A stretch of 64,000 nucleotides of DNA from HXMU1420-2 sp034670145 (GTDB taxonomy: Bacteria > Pseudomonadota > Alphaproteobacteria > Rhodobacterales > Rhodobacteraceae): NCBI GenBank assembly GCA_034670145.1, contig JAXMOA010000014.1, positions 1 to 64,000 on the forward strand, given 5' to 3'. This document shows, in pieces, positions 1 to 7,402 of this stretch (positions are counted from its first letter, which is position 1; every line of letters starts with the position of its first letter). The position numbers were made by a program, and so were the translations under genes. Below the pieces are notes generated by a model. It did not search any database. It saw only the letters and a list, made by a program, of their open reading frames with translations, and had not been told where the DNA came from.

Positions 1-143
1 ATAACGTCCGATCCATCAGACCAGGATACGGCCTGAACCCAAAATACCTCCCCAAAATCACTCAAAACAATATCGCCACAAAAAACATCAAAAAAGGCGA
101 ACCAATCACTTGGACAAACATTCAATCCTTCGATGACGTATAG
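1..143 (+). CDS. NeuB/PseI-type nonulosonic acid synthase, 3' end only (partial)
   Basis: Only the last 46 codons are in the window, in the frame starting at base 3, ending in TAG at 141-143. The peptide carries the C-terminal SAF (antifreeze-like) signature of N-acetylneuraminate and pseudaminic acid synthases: a VRSIRPGYGL segment, then PKYLPKI, then KKGEPITW near the end. These enzymes condense phosphoenolpyruvate with a hexosamine to make nine-carbon surface sugars. The stretch is visibly AT-richer than the genes to its right, as is common in transferred surface-glycan clusters. The rest of the gene and its cluster lie to the left. Whether it makes neuraminate, pseudaminate or legionaminate cannot be told from this fragment. 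Confidence 0.8.
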   Translation, partial: NVRSIRPGYGLNPKYLPKITQNNIATKNIKKGEPITWTNIQSFDDV

Positions 144-268
144 GGACGGCACAATCCGATCCGCCTGACTCATCTCACGCCGCCTGACATCGCAGATTTC
201 AGCGCGTTCAGTGACAAACAGCGCCTCACGTATTTCGCACTATGCTCCAAGAGGATTTTGGGGTGATC

Positions 269-294
269 AAAGGACAGGGCGTGCCCCGTCCTTT
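269..294. terminator. Candidate hairpin in the convergent spacer
   Basis: AAAGGAC at 269-275 pairs with GTCCTTT at 288-294, and the inner GGG/CCC extends the stem past one A-C mismatch, leaving a four-base loop. There is no clear T-run. It sits between two converging transcription units, so a terminator role is plausible but unproven. Confidence 0.3.
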
Positions 295-456
295 CCAAAT
301 GCTGTCAATCCACCACACAGCTCGTATCGCGCAGGCCGGACTTCGCTGGTCCTGTCCCTCAGGCGCGATGCCAAAAGCGTCGGGGGCGCTTGCGGGTGCC
401 GACAGGGCGCGTCCCCGTGTCAAACCGCTCTCCCATCGCCTCAGAGATAGGCGCCA

Positions 457-494
457 CCCATACCCGATGACGCATTGCGGTCACAGGGTATGGG
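457..494 (-). terminator. Candidate terminator hairpin after wza-like gene
   Basis: CCCATACCC at 457-465 is a perfect 9-bp inverted repeat of GGGTATGGG at 486-494. A second short stem, TGAC/GTCA, lies inside the 20-base loop. It begins 23 bases beyond the stop codon of the minus-strand export operon. There is no T-run on either side, so it may instead be an RNA 3'-end stabiliser. Confidence 0.4.
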
Positions 495-517
495 CATTTC
501 ATCCAACCTCAGCGCGA

Positions 518-1885
518 TCAATTCAGCGCGGCAGCCACAGGTGTGGTGATCAAAGAAGGCGTGATCTGTGCGATGGTCCGACCCCAACGGGTGACCGGGT
601 TTTCCGCCACGAAAATCACATCGCCCGGACGCAGCTGGAACCGCGCGGCAGATGTCAGCGTCGCCGCATTGCGGGCATTCAGATGCCAGGCGGTCACAGC
701 CCCAAATTCCTGCGGATTGTTCGAGGCCCGCAAGACATAGATCTGCGACACATCCCCAGTGACTTTGGCAATCCCTTTGCCCTCGTCATAGATCGCATCG
801 GCCAGGGTCGCATTGCGCCCATAAGGCAGCACATAGCGGCTTTGGGCTTCAACCTCGCCGGTGACGTAAACATAATCCCGGTCGACCGCGTCATATTCCG
901 AGCGTGCATTATAGTTGGACCGCGCCTCATTCAGGTTGGCCCGGCGCAGGCTAACCTCGGTGGTCAGCTCGGCCAGGGCCCGCTCGCGCGCCGTCAAACG
1001 GGTTTGGTTCAGAGAGATTTGCTGCTGGAAATAGGCCTCGGCCCGGTCCAGTTGATATTCAGAGTCGACAAAAATCGAATCCCCATTGACCAGACGCGTG
1101 CGCTGCAAATCAGCGCTGGCATAAAGCGAGGCCAGCGGGATCTGATACAGTTTGCCATTGCGATAAATCCGAACCGAGCTGAGGTCGATATCACCGACAG
1201 AAACCGAGCCCGCCTGCGCCAAAGCTTCGTCCAGATACAGGGGCACCAGGGTGATCGGAACAACGCCCGGCTTGCGCACGGCGCCACCAATCGACACGCG
1301 ACGCGAATTGAACTCAGCGATTTCCAGACTGAAGGCCGGCTCGATCTGTGCCGCGACCAAACGCTGGAACAGGACGTCCTCGGCCTCTTCAACGGTCATA
1401 TCCACCAACCGCACGCGCCCGACATCAGGCACATTGATCGACCCGTCTACCTGCACCGTATAGCCCTGACGCGAATTCTGCGCGGCCAGCAGGCCGGACA
1501 GTTCCTCGACCGTGCTGCGGTTCGACGGGGTGGCCAGAACAACAACATCGCCAACGCCAATCGTGTAGGGGCCGGGGTTGGCCGGGGGAGGGACCAGCAA
1601 TTGCAACGGTCCGCGTTCCCCTTCCTGTGTCGAGGGCGCATCCGGCAGGGCCGGGAAACCACGCGGCGACACATTGCTGCCGTCGCCTGCGGTAAAGCTG
1701 AAGACCGAAGGCAGGGCCTTGGGCTGATAGGGCGAGCGGTTGGCCTGGATCACCGTTTCACCGTTGATCGGCACCACACGTACCTTGGCGTTCTCCGAGA
1801 CACCTGGCACGACACGCGGGCTGCGATAAACGGTGGCGCAGCTTGCGACACTGAGAAGAATTAGGGTCAAAACAAGGGAGCGCAA
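518..1885 (-). CDS. Outer-membrane polysaccharide export lipoprotein (Wza/KpsD family)
   Basis: This 455-residue protein begins with a lipoprotein signal; the lipobox ends in VASC with Cys16 as the lipidated residue. A poly-export domain follows (YTIGVGDVV around 107-115), then two SLBB-type repeats (around 195-240 and from about 345). That layout matches Wza/KpsD outer-membrane export channels, which secrete capsular or exopolysaccharide. A charged, probably coiled segment at about 280-335 separates the SLBB repeats. It is the last gene of a minus-strand set after yjbH and yjbF. No Wzc or Wzx/Wzy partner is in the window. The family call is strong; the exported polymer is unknown. Confidence 0.9.
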   Translation of the reverse strand: MRSLVLTLILLSVASCATVYRSPRVVPGVSENAKVRVVPINGETVIQANRSPYQPKALPSVFSFTAGDGSNVSPRGFPALPDAPSTQEGERGPLQLLVPPPANPGPYTIGVGDVVVLATPSNRSTVEELSGLLAAQNSRQGYTVQVDGSINVPDVGRVRLVDMTVEEAEDVLFQRLVAAQIEPAFSLEIAEFNSRRVSIGGAVRKPGVVPITLVPLYLDEALAQAGSVSVGDIDLSSVRIYRNGKLYQIPLASLYASADLQRTRLVNGDSIFVDSEYQLDRAEAYFQQQISLNQTRLTARERALAELTTEVSLRRANLNEARSNYNARSEYDAVDRDYVYVTGEVEAQSRYVLPYGRNATLADAIYDEGKGIAKVTGDVSQIYVLRASNNPQEFGAVTAWHLNARNAATLTSAARFQLRPGDVIFVAENPVTRWGRTIAQITPSLITTPVAAALN

Positions 1886-1928
1886 TTCAAATCCTCCTGG
1901 AGCAGTATCGCTTGTTGGCTGCTTCGTG

Positions 1929-2573
1929 TCATTTCATCACCTGTGTCGCAATGTTGCCGACGAAGTCGCCTGTCCATTGTACAGTCTGGACGATACGATG
2001 TTTTTGTTCTGGGATCACCCAATACAAGTTCTGAAAGCTGTCTTTCAGACTCTGGCAATCCTCGCTGTAAATAAATGTACGGGTTTCTTTGCCGCCGACA
2101 ACGATGTCCGCGTAACCCTGATTCTTGATATCACACTGATAGGTCGTGACCGTGACCTTGTCATTGCCATCAATCCTTGACTGGATTCGTGTGGCGGGGC
2201 CTTCCTTGCCGGCTCTCACCAGCGCCCGGGTTTCATCCGCGTCAATGTAATCCAGCCCGATACCAAAGCCGCCCGTCGCCACCAGGAACTCGTCCTTCAT
2301 GGAAAAGGTGGCGCCATCGGTCGAGATCCAGGTCTTGACCCCATCCCGCTCGGAATCCAGCACGACCAAAGAGCCCAGGTCGAACTTCTCGATATAGATC
2401 TTCAGCTGCGGCTTGCCGGCCTGGGTCGCGCTCTGAAAGCGGTCCACAAACGCGGGTTCGCTATTGGGCAGGATCGCCCGTTCGATATCGCTCTGCGTCT
2501 CGTCATAGTTCGTACAGGCCGTAACCAGACCAGCCAACGCGCTCAACGCCATCCAGGGGAAAATACGTGTCAT
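1929..2573 (-). CDS. yjbF: YjbF/GfcB-family capsule lipoprotein
   Basis: This 214-residue lipoprotein has a hydrophobic leader ending in VTAC, with Cys20 as the lipid site. It resembles YjbF/GfcB (YmcC), a periplasm-facing lipoprotein of E. coli exopolysaccharide and group 4 capsule operons. I chose the ATG at 2573 over an in-frame start 18 bases upstream because it overlaps the yjbH stop as ATGA, a translational-coupling junction, and gives a normal signal peptide. Its partner genes yjbH upstream and a wza-like channel downstream support a role in polysaccharide secretion. The molecular function of YjbF is not well defined. Confidence 0.82.
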   Translation of the reverse strand: MTRIFPWMALSALAGLVTACTNYDETQSDIERAILPNSEPAFVDRFQSATQAGKPQLKIYIEKFDLGSLVVLDSERDGVKTWISTDGATFSMKDEFLVATGGFGIGLDYIDADETRALVRAGKEGPATRIQSRIDGNDKVTVTTYQCDIKNQGYADIVVGGKETRTFIYSEDCQSLKDSFQNLYWVIPEQKHRIVQTVQWTGDFVGNIATQVMK

Positions 2574-4675
2574 CGGTAATACCTGCCCCAACGATCTTCC
2601 AGGCGCACGCCACGCTCAGTGCGGGTATAGCCATACAGACGATTGCGCACATTCAACCGCGCCCCGCCATCACGCAGGATGGGCCGGATCGTCTCGTTGA
2701 TCACCCGCTTGCTCGGCCGTCCCGTGAACCAGCTGATCGGTATCGTCAACGTCACACCCTTGTCAAAGGACCCCTCGCCGAAATCCTCAAACGACACATC
2801 CGTCAGCGTGAAAAACGCGCCCACCTTGAACCCGTTGTTGAACTCGCGGTCGACCGTAAATGTCGCCCCCCAGTCGCCAGCCAGATAGCGGCCCACATCC
2901 ACCTGGCCCAGATACCCGCGGCCAAAGTTGTAATAGGCCGAGGCATGGCCCGTCGCGATCGAGTAATCCTGGAACCCGAACAGCATGTCGTAGTCCCGCT
3001 TCACCGCGTAGTTGATCTCGCCGCCCAGGGCCAACCGGTTCTTGACCGGGAACCACAGCATCTCGGCCGAGACCCCGCCATACATCATCTCCAGATACCC
3101 GGCCGTGACCCGCGCAAACCAATCTTCGCGCGGCCGCCAGATATACTCGGCCGTCAAATAGCTCAGCTCCACATCCGACTGCTGCGCATATTCCAACCAG
3201 TCCGACCGGACGATCTGAATGGTCGAGTTCGACTTGCGCGTCGAATCCGCGATGTTCCCGACAATCGGCACACGCACCCGACCGGCCAGCGTCAGGCCCG
3301 GACGCAGAATCAGGCTCGATTTCAGCTGGATGCCAAAATCCCCGCGCAACGGCTGCTCGGGGTCGAAATAGGACAGCTGACCATAAGGCCCCAACCGATA
3401 ATCAAACCGGGGATACAACGCGTCATTGCCAACCCATTTGGCATCAGAGGCATCCTCGATATCCGCGCGCGCCAGACTGGTGGCCGTGCGATCAACCGTG
3501 TGCTCCAGACCGGCCAGATCCGCCCGCGCCGTGGTCACCTGCGTGATCGGCACACCGCCCCGCGACAAGACAACCGTAAACCGCTGAATCTCGGGCGGAA
3601 GCGTATTGGCCAGGGCCCGGTTCGCCCGCCCGATGGCCTGCGCATTCGCATCATACCGCCGGTTGCCGACCTTCAGAATAACCAGATCGCCGTCCTGACG
3701 GATCCCCTCATACCGCAGGCCCTCGTCCTTCAGACGCTGGCGCAACACCTGATGGGCATCCGGTTGCCCCTCGTCCCGGTCCGGCAGGTTCCAACTGGCC
3801 ACCGCCACCCGATCCTCAGGCAGCAGAACCGGCGGCACCGGCCCGGCCCCGGCCGCATTGCGCGGCTTGGTCGGGTTCATCGTATAGGACAGCTGAATAC
3901 CAACCTCGGACCCCTGAATGTAGTAGCCCGACAATTGCCCATTGTCCCCCAACCGATAGGAAATCCCCAGGTTGTAAGGAGAGCTGACCTTCATGATCCC
4001 GGCAGACTGCTCTTCCTGATACGAATCCGAAGAGATCTCGGCCATCAGCGTCAGCCGGTCATTCACAGAATAGCTGATCCCACCAAACAGCCCCGCATCA
4101 CCGCGAAACCAATTGCCAGCCGACAATGTGCCCCCAAAACCGGCCGATTCCTGCCGGGTGGGGCGCGTACAAAACCGGTTCTCCGAAAAACACAGCGGGT
4201 TCTTGACAGTATTGCGCGTCGCCAACCGGCCCCAGCCCAAACCGCCGGTAATCTTCAACCGGTCATTGAACGTCTTGGTCGCAACCAGATACTCGCCAGA
4301 ATACAGGCCCGTCCCCAGCATATCCCGCAGCCCGACCGCAATCGACGGCCAATAGGTCGATTCCTTACGCAACTGGAAATGAACGTCAAAACTGCGGTCG
4401 TAAAACGTCTGCCCCTGGGTCAGCAGATCATCGACCGCCGAGTAGCGAAACGTACCATAAGCCCAAGGCAGGAACTGAAAGCCAACCGTGTTGCGTGTGG
4501 TCGCTCCGAAATGGCTGATCGTAAACGTCATACTGCCGTCGTCAAAAGACTCCGCAGTCGGCATGTCAATCAATCCGGGAGTCCCGTATGTTGACAGATT
4601 TTGTGCATGCAGTTTGGTCGCCCCACCAAATGCGGTCAAACCAACTACAGCTGAAAGAAAGGTCAGCCAGCGCAA
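2570..4675 (-). CDS. yjbH: YjbH-family outer-membrane exopolysaccharide protein
   Basis: This 701-residue protein has a cleavable signal peptide of about 25 residues ending in KLHAQ. The N-terminal part (NLSTYGTPGLIDMPTAE) is the typical YjbH opening, and the rest is rich in alternating aromatic and polar strands, as in an outer-membrane beta-barrel. In E. coli the yjbEFGH operon responds to envelope stress and affects exopolysaccharide production; yjbE and yjbG are not found here. It is the first gene of the operon and shares an ATGA overlap with yjbF. The 245-base gap to divergent mtnA should hold its promoter, but no clear -35/-10 pair stood out. Confidence 0.87.
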   Translation of the reverse strand: MRWLTFLSAVVGLTAFGGATKLHAQNLSTYGTPGLIDMPTAESFDDGSMTFTISHFGATTRNTVGFQFLPWAYGTFRYSAVDDLLTQGQTFYDRSFDVHFQLRKESTYWPSIAVGLRDMLGTGLYSGEYLVATKTFNDRLKITGGLGWGRLATRNTVKNPLCFSENRFCTRPTRQESAGFGGTLSAGNWFRGDAGLFGGISYSVNDRLTLMAEISSDSYQEEQSAGIMKVSSPYNLGISYRLGDNGQLSGYYIQGSEVGIQLSYTMNPTKPRNAAGAGPVPPVLLPEDRVAVASWNLPDRDEGQPDAHQVLRQRLKDEGLRYEGIRQDGDLVILKVGNRRYDANAQAIGRANRALANTLPPEIQRFTVVLSRGGVPITQVTTARADLAGLEHTVDRTATSLARADIEDASDAKWVGNDALYPRFDYRLGPYGQLSYFDPEQPLRGDFGIQLKSSLILRPGLTLAGRVRVPIVGNIADSTRKSNSTIQIVRSDWLEYAQQSDVELSYLTAEYIWRPREDWFARVTAGYLEMMYGGVSAEMLWFPVKNRLALGGEINYAVKRDYDMLFGFQDYSIATGHASAYYNFGRGYLGQVDVGRYLAGDWGATFTVDREFNNGFKVGAFFTLTDVSFEDFGEGSFDKGVTLTIPISWFTGRPSKRVINETIRPILRDGGARLNVRNRLYGYTRTERGVRLEDRWGRYYR

Positions 4676-4920
4676 TTAAATACCCCCAGTATCGTTTTCA
4701 GACCTACCCGACTATCTTTCTCATGGCCAGAGCGGTGGTTCGAAACTCGTGCCCATTTTGTCACTTTTTGCCGGGTTTTGGCCAGTCAGGCGGCAGTTCG
4801 CCGCCAAGAGGCGGGGCAGGCAACGCACGCCAACTGCACGGCGGGTTTATCTCTGGCTCGAAACTTGGACAGAATTAAGGTTTACAGATTCCAAACCCTC
4901 AACCCATCAGGAGATTCCGC

Positions 4921-6009
4921 ATGAAGGTCGACGGCACAAAGTATCGCTCCATCTGGCGGGACACAGACGGCGTCCAGATCATTGACCAGCGCTGGCTGCC
5001 ACATCGGTTCGAAATCGCCCGGCTCGACAGCCTGGATGACTTTGCCACCGCAATTCGCGACATGTGGGTGCGTGGCGCGCCGCTGATCGGGGCCACAGCG
5101 GCCTTTGGCGTCGCGGCGCAAATGCAACGCGATCCATCTGACGCCTGCCTCGATCAGACCTGGCAGGTGCTGAACGCCACACGGCCCACCGCCATCAACC
5201 TGCGATGGGCGCTGGACCGTTGCCGCGCGGCGCTTGCCCCTTTGGACCCGGCACAGCGCGCCTCCGCCGCCTGGGCTCTGGCACAGCACATCGCCGACGA
5301 AGATGTAGAGATCAACCGCCAGATCGGCCTGCACGGGCTGACCCTGATTCGCCAGATCGCGGCGCAAAAACCCGCCAATGAACCGGTGCGCCTGCTGACC
5401 CATTGCAACGCAGGCTGGCTGGCCACGGTCGATTGGGGCACCGCCACCAGCCCCATGTACCACGCGCATGAGGCCGGTTTGGCAATCCATGTCTGGGTCG
5501 ATGAAACCCGCCCGCGCAATCAGGGGGCGCTCACAGCCTGGGAACTGGGCCAGCATGGCATCCCTCACAGCTATATCGTCGACAATGCAGGCGGCCACCT
5601 GATGCAACATGGTCAGGTCGATCTGGTCATCACCGGCACCGACCGCACCACCGCCCAGGGGGATGTCTGCAACAAGATCGGCACATATCTCAAGGCGCTC
5701 GCCGCGCAGGACAACAATGTGCCCTTTTATGTGGCACTGCCCTCGCCAACCATTGACTGGACCGTCACCGACGGCGTCGCCGAGATCCCGATCGAAGACC
5801 GCGCCGGATCCGAGGTCAGCCATGTCATGGGCGTCAACAGCGACGGCGCGCTCAGCTCGGTTCAGGTCACACCGCACGGCACTGATGTGGGCAATCCGGC
5901 CTTTGACGTCACGCCAAACCGCCTTGTCACGGGGCTGATCACCGAACGCGGCATCTGCCCCGCCTCTGCCGAGGGGCTGGCCGCCCTGTTCCCCGATCTG
6001 GCCCCCTGA
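4921..6009 (+). CDS. mtnA: S-methyl-5-thioribose-1-phosphate isomerase
   Basis: This 362-residue protein is full length for MtnA, which converts 5-methylthioribose-1-phosphate to the ribulose form in methylthioadenosine salvage. The RGAPLIGATAAFG element is at about 51-63. The catalytic cysteine is Cys162 in THCNAGW and the catalytic aspartate is Asp241 in GTDR, matching the known Cys/Asp pair of the family. AGGAG precedes the ATG at suitable spacing. No mtnK, mtnP, mtnB, mtnC or mtnD lies nearby, so the route that uses the product (classic salvage or an isoprenoid-type shunt) cannot be inferred here. Translation initiation factor eIF2B-like proteins share the fold but lack this cysteine context. 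Confidence 0.92.
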   Translation: MKVDGTKYRSIWRDTDGVQIIDQRWLPHRFEIARLDSLDDFATAIRDMWVRGAPLIGATAAFGVAAQMQRDPSDACLDQTWQVLNATRPTAINLRWALDRCRAALAPLDPAQRASAAWALAQHIADEDVEINRQIGLHGLTLIRQIAAQKPANEPVRLLTHCNAGWLATVDWGTATSPMYHAHEAGLAIHVWVDETRPRNQGALTAWELGQHGIPHSYIVDNAGGHLMQHGQVDLVITGTDRTTAQGDVCNKIGTYLKALAAQDNNVPFYVALPSPTIDWTVTDGVAEIPIEDRAGSEVSHVMGVNSDGALSSVQVTPHGTDVGNPAFDVTPNRLVTGLITERGICPASAEGLAALFPDLAP

Positions 6010-6077
6010 CCGGGGGGCGCCAGCGCCCCCGCAGCGCCGCTGCAATTGCTTGCAAAAACGGCGCTGTGGGCGGTGAT

Positions 6078-6156
6078 GTCCTGATCTGTCCTGGGTCTAA
6101 TTTTGTGATATTTATTTAAAAACAATAATTTAACCCTATGTCCCAGCTGGGACATT
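6078..6156 (+). repeat. Copy A of an ~80-bp repeated operator-like element
   Basis: From left to right: two TGTCCT half-sites exactly 10 bp apart (6077 and 6087), CTGGGT, 33 bp of AT-rich DNA, TTAACCC, and the perfect palindrome TGTCCCAGCTGGGACA at 6139-6154. The same parts in the same order, with a 34-bp AT-rich middle, occur on the other strand at 31843-31922. It lies between mtnA and the FAD oxidoreductase, ending 80 bp before the latter's start. The phasing of half-sites suggests a protein binding site. The binding factor is unknown. Confidence 0.7.
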
Positions 6157-6187
6157 TCTTATGCCCCCCTCAAACCGGCCTTGATCC

Positions 6188-6206
6188 TGCCCCCGCCAAG
6201 GGGGCA
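6188..6206 (+). other. Short GC hairpin upstream of the FAD oxidoreductase
   Basis: TGCCCCC at 6188-6194 pairs perfectly with GGGGGCA at 6200-6206 around a five-base loop. It follows copy A of the repeated element and precedes the oxidoreductase ribosome binding site. There is no T-run. It could be a leader structure or a weak terminator. Confidence 0.3.
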
Positions 6207-6235
6207 CCATCCGCCCACCAAACCCGGAGCATGAG

Positions 6236-7378
6236 ATGAACCCGCCCCCCAAACCCTACGATTTTGCCATCATCGGCGCCGGGATAGCCGGGGCCTCGGT
6301 CGCAGCCGAGCTCGCCCAATCCGCCTCGGTCCTCCTGCTGGAGCGTGAATCCCAGCCGGGCTATCACACCACCGGCCGCTCCGCCGCGCGATTCGAACCG
6401 GGATACGGCCCGCAACCGATCCGCGCGCTGACCAGGGCCTCCATCGGTTTCTACAATGCCCCACCCCAGGGCTTCGCCACCGCCCCCCTGCTCAGCCAGC
6501 GCGACGCGGTGATGGTCGCCACCAGGGATCAATTGCCCGAGGTTGACGCGATGATTGCCGACCTCAGCGGCGAAATCGAGGTCTCCCGCATGACCGCCGA
6601 AGAGGTCCAGGCCAGCCACCCACTCCTGCGCCCCGGCTACGCCGCCGCCGGCGTGCTGGACCGCAGCGGCAGCGATATCGACGTGAACGCCCTGCATCAG
6701 GGCTATCTCCGGCACCTGCGCACCTTCGGAGGAACGCTGCAAACCAAGACCGAAGTGCTCGGCCTGCACCGCAAGGATGCGGTGTGGACCATCGAAACCA
6801 ACACCGGTCCGATCCTGGCCCAAACCGTGATCAACGCCGCAGGGGCCTGGGCCGACCTCATCGGCCAGATGGCAGGCGCCGAACACATCGGCCTGATCCC
6901 GAAACGCCGGACCGCCCTGATCGTGGACGCCCCCGACGGGGTCGCCGTCGATCACCTCCCGCTGGTGGCCGATATCGAAGAGAAATTCTACATGAAGTCC
7001 GACGCCGGCCGCCTGCTGATCTCTCCGGCAAACGAAGATCCCTCTGACCCCTGCGACGCGCAGCCCGATGAAATGGACATCGCCTATTGCATCGACCGCA
7101 TTCAAACAGCCTTTGATCTGGATATCCGCCGCATCGCCAACAAATGGGCCGGCCTGCGCAGCTTTGTCGCCGATAAATCGCCGGTGGTCGGATACTCTGA
7201 TCAGGCCGAGGGTTTCTTCTGGCTTGCCGGGCAGGGCGGCTACGGCATCCAATCCGCCCCGGCCCTGTCACGCTATGCCGCCGCCCTGGCCCTCAAACAG
7301 CCCGCTCCGGCCGACATTCTGGCCCAGGGATTAAACCCCGCCAGCCTGTCCCCGACACGTCCGGGCCTGTCCGGATAA
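6236..7378 (+). CDS. FAD-dependent D-amino-acid dehydrogenase-like oxidoreductase (DAO/DadA superfamily)
   Basis: This 380-residue flavoprotein has a Rossmann FAD-binding motif GAGIAG at 14-19, an acidic residue at the end of strand two (LLLERE), and a DAO-type C-terminal motif GQGGYGIQSAP that contacts the flavin. The overall pattern, including TTGRSAARF after the first strand pair, resembles D-arginine/D-amino-acid dehydrogenases more than sarcosine oxidase. It is a cytosolic or membrane-associated oxidase acting on an amine, but the substrate is not readable. It stands alone downstream of mtnA with the repeated element in its leader. Its 3' end forms a hairpin with the spacer to the convergent SABATH gene. 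Confidence 0.8.
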   Translation: MNPPPKPYDFAIIGAGIAGASVAAELAQSASVLLLERESQPGYHTTGRSAARFEPGYGPQPIRALTRASIGFYNAPPQGFATAPLLSQRDAVMVATRDQLPEVDAMIADLSGEIEVSRMTAEEVQASHPLLRPGYAAAGVLDRSGSDIDVNALHQGYLRHLRTFGGTLQTKTEVLGLHRKDAVWTIETNTGPILAQTVINAAGAWADLIGQMAGAEHIGLIPKRRTALIVDAPDGVAVDHLPLVADIEEKFYMKSDAGRLLISPANEDPSDPCDAQPDEMDIAYCIDRIQTAFDLDIRRIANKWAGLRSFVADKSPVVGYSDQAEGFFWLAGQGGYGIQSAPALSRYAAALALKQPAPADILAQGLNPASLSPTRPGLSG

Positions 7379-7390
7379 ACCGGCCCGGAC
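7359..7390. terminator. Hairpin spanning the end of the FAD oxidoreductase gene
   Basis: GTCCGGGCC at 7359-7367 is a perfect 9-bp inverted repeat of GGCCCGGAC at 7382-7390, with the TAA stop in the 14-base loop. It lies between two convergent genes, so it could act in both directions. It lacks a T-run. Confidence 0.4.
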
Positions 7391-7402
7391 CAGGCACAAG
7401 GA

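Larger units (their letters stand above)
144..517. other. Intergenic spacer between convergent genes
   Basis: This 374-base gap separates the nonulosonate synthase stop from the wza-like stop. I see no convincing coding frame; the open frames across it are short, or are antisense to wza. It contains two inverted repeats, listed separately at 269-294 and 457-494, that could stop transcription arriving from either side. Confidence 0.6.

Noticed and set aside
242..1864. Open frame of 540 codons on the plus strand
   Set aside because: It is antisense to the wza-like gene, its protein is rich in Arg, His and Gln with no recognisable motif, and the minus-strand frame has a lipobox and SLBB domains.
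2567..4594. Open frame of 675 codons on the plus strand
   Set aside because: It mirrors yjbH; the predicted protein is low-complexity Arg/Pro/Gln-rich, as expected for an antisense frame in GC-rich coding DNA.
6097..6136. CtrA binding site (TTAA-N7-TTAAC) in the repeated element
   Set aside because: TTAA and TTAACC words are present in copy A but the spacing is not seven bases, and copy B lacks the first half.
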